Shown here piece after piece: positions 24,670-31,412 of a DNA stretch of 40,788 nucleotides. The position numbers were made by a program, and so were the translations under genes. The notes under the pieces were generated by a model that was given only the letters and a program-made list of their open reading frames with translations, was not told where the DNA came from and ran no database searches. The first letter of the stretch is position 1. Each line of letters begins with the position of its first letter. The DNA is from an uncultured Elusimicrobia bacterium (GTDB lineage Bacteria > Elusimicrobiota > Elusimicrobia > Elusimicrobiales > UBA9959). The stretch lies in assembly GCA_903879915.1 (NCBI GenBank), contig CAIRNJ010000059.1, positions 1 to 40,788 of the forward strand, written 5' to 3'.

Positions 24670-24695
24670 GGAACGCCGGGACCGCCCGGCGTCCC
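24670..24695 (-). other. GC-rich inverted repeat between pilQ and pilB
   Basis: An 8-base perfect inverted repeat (ACGCCGGG, four-base loop, CCCGGCGT; arms 24673-24680 and 24685-24692) is extended by two more GC pairs past one mismatch. It lies in the 83-base gap downstream of pilQ and just before pilB. No U-run follows it, so it is not a standard terminator. It may tune the pilQ/pilB ratio by RNA stability or attenuation, which is inference. Confidence 0.45.
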
Positions 24696-24738
24696 CGAAA
24701 GGATTAACTTCGCCCGCAAGCCTGCCCGCGCCGCCGCA

Positions 24739-26463
24739 TCAATCCACCAGGATCGTAGGGGTTACGAAGATCACGAGGTCGGTGTTGGTGCGCCGGGAAC
24801 TGACGCTGGTGAACAGCCAGCCTATTATCGGGATGTAGCCGAGCAGCGGCACCTTTTTCACGGACTTGGCCTCGGTGGAGGACAGCATGCCGCCGATGAC
24901 CACGGTCTGGCCGTTCTTCACGCGCACCATGGTGGAAGCGCCGCGGCTTATGGGGTCGTACACCGTCGAGCCCTGCGTAGTTACGGCCGAGGCCACGGTG
25001 TCGGTGTACGAAGGCTGCACGATAAGCGTGACATACCCCTCTTTATTCACCTGCGGGGTAACCTTGAAAAGGAGCCCCACCCGGCGGCGTTCGACGCTGG
25101 TGGAAGCGGAACCCGCCCCGCCCCCGGCCGAAGAAACGGTGCTCTGCACGCCCATGGCCGCGTCCCTGGCGATCTGTATGATCGCGGTCTTATTGTTCAT
25201 CGCCACTATCTTCGGCTTGCCGAGGTAGCGGGCCTCGCCTTTCGAGATCAGCGCGCGGAAGATGGCCTGCAGCTGGGCCAGGCTGAAAATGCCGTAATAA
25301 ACGCCTTTCGAGCTCTGCTGCCCGGTGGAGAAGATAGGGTCTATGCTCTTGCTGCTGCTGGTTCCGCCGGAGGAGCCGATATCGGTGGTGCTCGGGAAGA
25401 ACTGCTGCCACTGGTTGCCGGAAAAGAAACCGGGGCGCAGGCCGTAGTCCGTAAGACGCGCGGGCCCGGCGAAATACGCCATTTCGCCCTTGGATCCGCC
25501 CCATTCTATGCCCAGCTCGTTCATCCGGTCGGTGTTTATCTCCACGATCTGCGCCTCTATGAGTATCTGCGGCGCTTTCTTGTCCAGCTCGGCGATTATC
25601 TGCTCCACCTGCGGGAACACTTCCGGCACGTCGGTGATTATCAGGGTATTGGTGCGCGGGTCGGTGGCTATTTTCCCGTTCTTCTTGGAAAGGACGCTGC
25701 GCACTATGTTGATTATCGCTATGGGGCTGTCCTTCTCGGCCGCCCCGGGGCCCTGGGGGCCCTGCTGGTTGCCGCCCTGGGCGGAGGCATCGCCTTCCGT
25801 TCCTGTAAGGGAAGAGGACACGTCCTGCGAGGTTATCGCGCTGAGTTCCTCCTTGGTCGAGGCGATGGGAATGAGCGGGATGTAGTTAAGGGTATAGATC
25901 TTCGTTATCAGGTTAGGGGCCTCGGCGGAGCGTTTCTGCACCACGTAGGTATTGCTCTTGCCGATGCGCTGGTAGGTCAGGCCCTTCACCCTCAGCAGGA
26001 GTTCGAGCGCTTCGCGCACGGTGGTCTTGCGCAGGAAGACGGTGATGGTTTTCGCCTCCACTCCTTCCGTTATGATGAAGTTCACTTTGGACTGGGCGGA
26101 AACCACGTCCAGGAAAGTGGACAGCGGCGCCCCTTTAAGACGTATCGGGCCTATTTTCCGGTCCAGCGGGGAAGCGGATTCCACATCCTCGTACATCGTC
26201 GCCTCTTTAGGCGCTTCTCCGACGGCCCTTCCCTGCTCGATGGGAGCGCCGGGCGTCTGCCCCTGCGGCATGGTGGAAGGCGGAGCGGCTTCGTCGCCGC
26301 CCGAGGGCTGGTCCTCGAGGATCGGCCCGCCCTCGTCGCCCGACGGACCCTGCAGGTCCTGGGTGAACGATTTATCCGTGCCCTGGGCGAAAAGCTGCGA
26401 AACAGGGAAGAGCACCTGTTCCACGATCAGCGCGCACATCAGAAAAACCCTTAAAATATTCAT
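24739..26463 (-). CDS. pilQ: Outer-membrane secretin PilQ/GspD
   Basis: A 574-residue secretin that forms the outer-membrane ring through which the fibre or substrate passes. A signal peptide (MNILRVFLMCALIVEQVLFP) is followed by an acidic linker, an STN-type N0 domain (IRLKGAPLSTFLDVVSAQSKV), N1-like segments (ITKIYTLNYIPLIP; DPRTNTLIITDVPEVFPQVE) and the secretin domain (KPKIVAMNNKTAIIQIA, GLLFKVTPQVNKEGYVTL, NGQTVVIGGMLS, KVPLLGYIPIIGWLF). The last is the diagnostic secretin signature. The start at 26463 is set by AGGCGGAG just upstream. A long insertion rich in Ser and Gln lies between the N domains and the barrel. The gene lies after the PilP-like gene, as in classical pilMNOPQ loci. Confidence 0.94.
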   Translation of the reverse strand: MNILRVFLMCALIVEQVLFPVSQLFAQGTDKSFTQDLQGPSGDEGGPILEDQPSGGDEAAPPSTMPQGQTPGAPIEQGRAVGEAPKEATMYEDVESASPLDRKIGPIRLKGAPLSTFLDVVSAQSKVNFIITEGVEAKTITVFLRKTTVREALELLLRVKGLTYQRIGKSNTYVVQKRSAEAPNLITKIYTLNYIPLIPIASTKEELSAITSQDVSSSLTGTEGDASAQGGNQQGPQGPGAAEKDSPIAIINIVRSVLSKKNGKIATDPRTNTLIITDVPEVFPQVEQIIAELDKKAPQILIEAQIVEINTDRMNELGIEWGGSKGEMAYFAGPARLTDYGLRPGFFSGNQWQQFFPSTTDIGSSGGTSSSKSIDPIFSTGQQSSKGVYYGIFSLAQLQAIFRALISKGEARYLGKPKIVAMNNKTAIIQIARDAAMGVQSTVSSAGGGAGSASTSVERRRVGLLFKVTPQVNKEGYVTLIVQPSYTDTVASAVTTQGSTVYDPISRGASTMVRVKNGQTVVIGGMLSSTEAKSVKKVPLLGYIPIIGWLFTSVSSRRTNTDLVIFVTPTILVD

Positions 26464-26519
26464 AACTCCGCCTCCGTTACCTGTGACTATCGCGTTCAAC
26501 CGCCGCGCGCCGCCGCGGC

Positions 26520-27209
26520 CTATCTGAGCTTTATTGTAAATCTCTTGCCCTTATATTCGCCGATGATATAGTCCGTGCCTATCTTAACAAGTTTTCCGCC
26601 GTAAACGGTCTGGCCGGCCGTGTACATCTCGCCGTTGATTATCGCGGCGTTGCCCACTATGCCCTGCAGCCGTATCCTGGTCTCTATGCCGGCCTCTTTC
26701 GCGTGCCTGTTGCGGCTGAGCCGCGCCTGGCGCTCTTCCTCGGCGCGCCGCAGCTCGTCTTCCTTCATGTGCCGGTAATCATCCGGCGAAAGCATGGGGT
26801 TCCTGCTGAGCTTGGGATTGTAATAAGAGCCTTTTATCGTCTGCGTGGAAGCGGCCGTTACGGGCGCCGCTTGCGGCGCCGCGGCCGGGACCGGAATTCT
26901 CTGCTGGCCGGCGGGCGCTGCCGCCGGGGCGGGAACCGCCGCCTGTACCGGCTCCGCGGCCGGGGCCTGCGCTGCCGCCTGGACCGCGGGGCGGACCGGA
27001 GCAGCGGCCGCCGGGGACACCTGCGCCGCCGCCGCCTCGCCGGCATGCTGGTCGGCGGCCGAAAAAACGTCCTTGACCGAAGTTACGGTGACCGCCTCCG
27101 CGGCCGTCTGGGTCCTGTTCTTGGTCCACCAATTATAGAAAAGAAAAGACGGCACGGCCAGCACGGCCAGCATAAGAAGCCATCCCAGCAGGGCGTTCAG
27201 GCCTTTCAT
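26520..27209 (-). CDS. PilP-like pilus assembly protein
   Basis: A 229-residue protein with one N-terminal membrane helix (ALLGWLLMLAVLAVPSFLF), a long Ala/Pro/Gln-rich linker (roughly residues 60-120), a short charged coil (MKEDELRRAEEERQARLS) and a C-terminal beta domain (IRLQGIVGNAAIINGEMYTAGQTVYGGKL...YIIGEYKGKRFTIKL). The last resembles the HR domain of PilP/GspC, which contacts the secretin N0 domain. The membrane helix replaces the lipoprotein signal of classical PilP, so it could equally be called GspC-like. Its ATG overlaps the PilO stop (ATGA) and pilQ follows, supporting the role as link between inner-membrane complex and secretin. Confidence 0.75.
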   Translation of the reverse strand: MKGLNALLGWLLMLAVLAVPSFLFYNWWTKNRTQTAAEAVTVTSVKDVFSAADQHAGEAAAAQVSPAAAAPVRPAVQAAAQAPAAEPVQAAVPAPAAAPAGQQRIPVPAAAPQAAPVTAASTQTIKGSYYNPKLSRNPMLSPDDYRHMKEDELRRAEEERQARLSRNRHAKEAGIETRIRLQGIVGNAAIINGEMYTAGQTVYGGKLVKIGTDYIIGEYKGKRFTIKLR

Positions 27210-27850
27210 GGCGCCATCCCCCCCGCGGGCGCCGCCGCCGCCGCGCCGCTCAGGCCGGAAGCTATGTCGGGCTTGGCGAAAAGAGTGGAAAGCTTCATCG
27301 AGACCTTTACCCGGGAAGGGTTGTCGGCGTCGCGCTGCACGGTAAGCGATACTATCCGCAGGAAGATAGGGGAGTTCTCTATATCGGCCAGCCATTTCCC
27401 CAGCGTATCGTAAGTGGTGACAAGGTCCACCTTGCGGGAGGCCACTATGACCCCGCCGGCGTCCTCTTCCGTCTGGGCGCTTACCTGCTCGAAGGAAATG
27501 CCGTGCGCCTTGGCGGTGCGCATCAGCAGGTAATTCAGCCAGTCGTCCTTGTCCCTGAGCAGCGGCAGCTTGGCCTGGAACGCCATCAGGCGCTGCTTGG
27601 CGTCCTCGTAATCCCCCGCCCCCTGCGAAACCACGTCCGCGGACGCCACCTTCATGGACGCCATGCTTATCTTCCCGGACAACGGGCTGTAAACCGCCGC
27701 GTAAAGCACCAGCAGCACCGGCACGCAGATCAGCAGCGGCTTCTTGAAAGGCTCTATGCCCTTTTCCGCGTAGATGACCATCACATTGTCGGTGGCGTCG
27801 ACAAAAAAGCCTTTGGCCCTGGCAAAAAGTTGATTCAGGTCGGCGGCCAT
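27206..27850 (-). CDS. pilO: PilO-like inner-membrane alignment protein
   Basis: A 214-residue bitopic protein: short cytoplasmic N-terminus, one helix (PLLICVPVLLVLYAAVYSPL, about residues 38-57), a coil-like stretch (YEDAKQRLMAFQAKLPLLRDK) and a periplasmic ferredoxin-like domain including VDLVTTYDTLGKWLADIENSPIFLRIVSLTV, the common PilO pattern. It would pair with PilN in the alignment complex. The start is one base after the PilM-PilN stop and the end overlaps the PilP-like start, so the order PilMN-O-P-Q is preserved with tight coupling. The Ala/Gly/Pro-rich tail is variable. Confidence 0.82.
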   Translation of the reverse strand: MAADLNQLFARAKGFFVDATDNVMVIYAEKGIEPFKKPLLICVPVLLVLYAAVYSPLSGKISMASMKVASADVVSQGAGDYEDAKQRLMAFQAKLPLLRDKDDWLNYLLMRTAKAHGISFEQVSAQTEEDAGGVIVASRKVDLVTTYDTLGKWLADIENSPIFLRIVSLTVQRDADNPSRVKVSMKLSTLFAKPDIASGLSGAAAAAPAGGMAP

Positions 27851-27851
27851 A

Positions 27852-29411
27852 TTATTTACCCTTCCCGCGGCCGAGAATGCTGAACTTGCCCGTCCTCGAC
27901 TCCTTGTCCGACCGGTTCATGTTGCGCGAGTCCTCCACTATGATGTTCGGGGCCAGCGTGCCGAAGGGCGGCATGAAAGTTTTGAACTCCGGCGCGGTCT
28001 TGAGCACCTTGCAGAACGAGTCCACCAGGTTGGTCTTCCTTTCGCCGGTGAGGAAGGTCTCGCCGTTGAGCGTCAATTCCCTGCTGTCCTCCTGCCTGTC
28101 GGTAAGCTGCAGCGGGTTCGCCACGTTGACGTCGGTCAGCCAGAGGTCCCCGGGGATGCTGTCCGCCACGAAGGAAAGCCTGGGCGCGATAAGATCGGAA
28201 TTGGAGAACGCTTTCTGCAGCAGCTGGCCGTTGACCCGCGCGCTGTCTATCTTAAGGCGTATGCTGTCGGCGTTGCTGCCCACCAGCTCCGGCACGCCGC
28301 TTATCCGGGCCTGCAGGGCCGCCAGTTTCGAGTTCAGGCCCGCCAGGCGCACCTGGTTGATTATGGAAAGCAGCAGCAGGATGCCGCCCAGCGCGGCCGT
28401 AAGCGCCCACACGTAGTTCTGCGCTTCCTTCTCCAGCCTGGCGTTGGTGCTTATGCCGGAAATATCCAGCCGGGGTTTGAGCGCCGCCCGCTCGCGCAGG
28501 GCGGCCCCGATGGCGAACAGGGAGGCTATGGCAGGCTCCTTGACGGCGCAGGCCGCGTAGGGGTCCCAGATGGTCACGGGGATGTTCTCGGCTTCCTTCT
28601 CGGCGGCCGGCTTCCAGGCGTCGGCCCCTTCGCCGCTGAGGCAGATGCCCTGGTACTTGTTGCTGCCGCCCACGTAGCGGTCCACGAACTGCACCGCGCC
28701 TTTGATGTCCAGGCGCTTGCGCTCGCTCATGGTGCCGGAGGCGTCGCTTTCGGTCTCCCGGTACAGCACCGGGAACCCGCCGTGCGGGAACATCATGTAA
28801 GTGCTGTTGCCGGAAAAATGGATGTAGCCCTTGGACGCGTGGTCCTTGGGGTCGATGAACCCGAACAGGCGCTCCAGCGAGGCCGGGGCTATCTCCAGGC
28901 TGGCCAGCTCGAGCCCGGCGGCCTTAAGGGTATTAATAAGGAATTCCACGCTCTTGCGCTGCGTCAGCCCGAACAGCACGCCCAGCTTCTTGCCGTCGTC
29001 CAGCGGGGCCACGTCGAAATCGTAGCTTACCTCGTCGAACGAGACCGGGATGTATTTCTTGGATTCCAGCGGGATGGACTTGCTCCAGAATTTCCGCTCC
29101 ACGCAGGGCATCACGAAATAGCGCAGGATGCCGAACTGCGGCGCCAGCGAGACCACGGCCGACGAGGCGCCCCAGTGCACCTGTTTCATGGCCTGGTTGA
29201 ACGGCGCTATCCAGGAGGCCTTCTCGCTGAAGAATTCCGTGTTAAGGGAAAGAGGGCGGAGCATCCCCTCCTTCACCGCGAAGCCGGTGGGAAATTTTAC
29301 AAGATGCTCGGGATCGGGCCTGGAGTCCTTGCCCGTCTTTATCTGGGTAATGCAGATCTCCTTGGGGGAGATGAAGATACCCAGCGCGTTTTTCGACTCT
29401 GATTTTGCCAT
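27852..29411 (-). CDS. pilM: PilM-PilN fusion protein
   Basis: A 519-residue protein joining two pilus assembly components. The N-terminal ~330 residues have the actin-like layout of PilM (ALGIFISPKEICITQIKTGK; VLFGLTQRKSVEFLINTLKAAGLELASLEIAP; GAVQFVDRYVGG; SLFAIGAALRERA). A single membrane helix at about 350-370 (VWALTAALGGILLLLSIINQV) and the following periplasmic coil and domain (LKIDSARVNGQLLQKAF; SIPGDLWLTDVNV; LTLNGETFLTGERKTNLVDSF) match PilN. GspL of type II secretion has a similar two-in-one layout, so the machine may be a hybrid. AGGAAG just before the ATG sets the start. The gene is flanked by the OmpA-domain gene and pilO. Confidence 0.82.
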   Translation of the reverse strand: MAKSESKNALGIFISPKEICITQIKTGKDSRPDPEHLVKFPTGFAVKEGMLRPLSLNTEFFSEKASWIAPFNQAMKQVHWGASSAVVSLAPQFGILRYFVMPCVERKFWSKSIPLESKKYIPVSFDEVSYDFDVAPLDDGKKLGVLFGLTQRKSVEFLINTLKAAGLELASLEIAPASLERLFGFIDPKDHASKGYIHFSGNSTYMMFPHGGFPVLYRETESDASGTMSERKRLDIKGAVQFVDRYVGGSNKYQGICLSGEGADAWKPAAEKEAENIPVTIWDPYAACAVKEPAIASLFAIGAALRERAALKPRLDISGISTNARLEKEAQNYVWALTAALGGILLLLSIINQVRLAGLNSKLAALQARISGVPELVGSNADSIRLKIDSARVNGQLLQKAFSNSDLIAPRLSFVADSIPGDLWLTDVNVANPLQLTDRQEDSRELTLNGETFLTGERKTNLVDSFCKVLKTAPEFKTFMPPFGTLAPNIIVEDSRNMNRSDKESRTGKFSILGRGKGK

Positions 29412-29419
29412 AACTTCCT

Positions 29420-29445
29420 GGCCGCGGCGGCCTGCGCCCGCGGCC
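29420..29445 (-). other. GC inverted repeat before the PilM-PilN gene
   Basis: GGCCGCGG (29420-29427) and CCGCGGCC (29438-29445) form a perfect 8-base stem with a ten-base loop. They almost fill the 36-base gap between the OmpA-domain gene and the PilM-PilN gene and end just upstream of the AGGAAG ribosome-binding site. There is no U-tract. It could be a processing or attenuation hairpin; chance is possible because the local sequence is nearly all G and C. Confidence 0.35.
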
Positions 29446-29447
29446 CT

Positions 29448-31307
29448 CTACTCGTTGCCGGTCATCTGTATTTCCACCGTGCTCTTCGGCGTTTCCGAAA
29501 CGTGGGATTTGATGTCCATGCGGGTATGGTCTATTTTATATTTTTCCGTCAGGCGCGTGGCCACGTAATTAACCCGGTTCTCCGCGATGGTCTCCGCGTT
29601 CGCCTCGCCCGAATAGGCGTACCCGGTCAGCGCTATGTTGGCCATGGGGTAATAGCCCAGCGTCTCGGCCACCTGGGCCAGCTTCTTTTCGCTGTTGGCC
29701 GTGATGGTGGCGGTATTTTCCTTGAAATAGATCTTGTAGCTCACCCGCCCCGAAAGCTCTCCCTGGGCGTCGGCCGCGGGCGCCTTGGCGGTAGCGGCGG
29801 CGGGTTCGCCGCCGGCCTCGGCCGTGGCCTCTGCCTCGGCGGCGGCGGCCGCTTTGGCCTTCTTCGCCTTGACGGCCGCGCCCTGCGCTTTCTTGCCTTT
29901 TTTAAGCGCGGCGGCCTTGGCCTTCCTGGCGGCCGCGGCGGCCTTGGGGCCCAGCGCTTTCCCCGCCTTGGCGCCGGCCGCGGCCTTTTTGACCAGGCGC
30001 GTTTTCACGCCGGAGCCAGAGACGTCGTCCGTATCCGCTTCTTTCTTCGGGGCGGGGCGCGCCTCCGCGGCTTTCTCTTCCTGCGGGCTGGGGCGCACGG
30101 AAAGCAGGCGGCTCAGCGAGGTTTCCCTCCCCTCCACGTCCTTGGCGGTGACGGTGAACATATATTTGCCGGAGGGATAGGGGGCGCCGAAGAACTTGTT
30201 GCGGCCGTTCCAGTAGCTCTGGTTGTACTGCGCGCCGTGGCCCGAGATCTCCTGCAGCTGCAGCCGGCTGCCGTCCTTCTGTATCTGGAACACCTGGAAG
30301 GTCCAGGTAGGCTGCCCGATGGGCGATTCGAAAGCGGAGAACTCCACCACCGCCCCCTCGTTGTTGAACACGGAGATGGCGGTGGGATAGACGCCCAGCG
30401 ACACCTTGGGGCCCTTGGTCTGCACGTCCTCGAGGTCGTTGAGCTTGGGTTCCTTATCATAATCGAAAAGGATTATCATTCCGCTTATGTTGGTAAGCTC
30501 TTTGGGGAACTGCACCTCGGTGCCGGTCAGGTTCACGTCCAGCTTGGACTTGGACACGCCGCGCGCCTCCAGGTAGGAATTTATGGCCAGCGCCCGGCGG
30601 ATGTTCTTTATCTTCACGTCCCCGCCGGCGGCGCCCTCGGGCAGGATAAGGCAGTTGGTGCGGCCGACGGTGAAAATAAGGCCCGAGATGGCGGCCAGCA
30701 GCTTGTCGGCCCCGGGGCGGAAAGAGGTTTCCCCGGAAAAGAAATAATTCGTGTCCAGCGTGATGGCCCTGGGCATGGATTCGCCCATGTACACCTTCAC
30801 CGCGTCGGAGCGGCCCAGCTCCAGCAGCAGGTCCCGGCGCATCTGCGCTATCTTGGCCGTGATCTTCTCGCCTATGGCCTTTTTCTGGCGGTCCGAGTCG
30901 GCTTCGTCCTGGTCGTCCACGGCGTCGTCGCCCACCGGCTGGCTGCTCTTAAGGTCGGCGGCGCCCGGCCTGTCGGCGGCCTTGATGGTGTTCATCGTGC
31001 CTATCTCGGTTTCGGAGTCCTTGGCCGTATGCACGCCGGTGTTCATGCGCAGCGTGATCTTGGTTATGTACTCGTTGGCCAGCGCTTTCTCCGCCGGCGA
31101 GCCTTTCACCAGGATGTCCATGAAGCGGTCCATGGCCTCGGTGTTCTCGCCCTCGTGGTAAAGCCGTATGGCCTGCTCCATGGAGCGGCTGATCCCGCTT
31201 TTCTGCGCCTGGGCGCACACCTGCGCGGGACAGGCGAACGCCGCCGCCAGCGCGAAAAGGAGCGGCAGGCAGGCAGGCAGGACTTTCGGTCCTAAAAGTT
31301 TTTTCAT
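29448..31307 (-). CDS. OmpA-domain envelope protein with Ala/Lys-rich linker
   Basis: A 619-residue exported protein: signal peptide (MKKLLGPKVLPACLPLLFALAAAFACPA), a TPR-like helical start (MEQAIRLYHEGENTEAMDRFMDI), a middle part with a FlgD/Ig-like segment (YWNGRNKFFGAPYPSGKYMFTVTAKDVEGRE), a strikingly Ala/Lys-rich stretch (about residues 445-510) resembling histone H1 tails, and a C-terminal OmpA-like domain (IYFKENTATITANSEKKLAQVAETL...IALTGYAYSGEANAETIAENRVNYV) that should bind peptidoglycan. The start at 31307 has GGAG upstream; another ATG lies nine bases before. Its place directly before PilM-PilN suggests a cell-wall anchor for the pilus machine, much as FimV/TsaP act elsewhere (inference). 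I cannot name an exact family. Confidence 0.78.
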   Translation of the reverse strand: MKKLLGPKVLPACLPLLFALAAAFACPAQVCAQAQKSGISRSMEQAIRLYHEGENTEAMDRFMDILVKGSPAEKALANEYITKITLRMNTGVHTAKDSETEIGTMNTIKAADRPGAADLKSSQPVGDDAVDDQDEADSDRQKKAIGEKITAKIAQMRRDLLLELGRSDAVKVYMGESMPRAITLDTNYFFSGETSFRPGADKLLAAISGLIFTVGRTNCLILPEGAAGGDVKIKNIRRALAINSYLEARGVSKSKLDVNLTGTEVQFPKELTNISGMIILFDYDKEPKLNDLEDVQTKGPKVSLGVYPTAISVFNNEGAVVEFSAFESPIGQPTWTFQVFQIQKDGSRLQLQEISGHGAQYNQSYWNGRNKFFGAPYPSGKYMFTVTAKDVEGRETSLSRLLSVRPSPQEEKAAEARPAPKKEADTDDVSGSGVKTRLVKKAAAGAKAGKALGPKAAAAARKAKAAALKKGKKAQGAAVKAKKAKAAAAAEAEATAEAGGEPAAATAKAPAADAQGELSGRVSYKIYFKENTATITANSEKKLAQVAETLGYYPMANIALTGYAYSGEANAETIAENRVNYVATRLTEKYKIDHTRMDIKSHVSETPKSTVEIQMTGNE

Positions 31308-31412
31308 TGTCCGCATCTCCGCTGCTGCGCTTTTTAAACTTCGCAACTATATTAAACTCATTCCTGTTTGCCTAAATATTACAGGATTGTTACAAAACAG
31401 GGTCCGGCCCCC
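31308..31412 (-). promoter_or_regulatory. AT-rich intergenic region, probable promoter of the pilus operon
   Basis: This 105-base gap precedes the OmpA-domain gene and is the only clearly AT-rich gap inside the pilus block. On the minus strand TAATAT (31354 to 31349) with a poor TTTAGG about 16 bases upstream could be a promoter, giving a leader of about 35 bases with the GGAG site. A second TAATAT lies at 31381 to 31376. No terminator for the upstream gene is visible. Confidence 0.35.
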
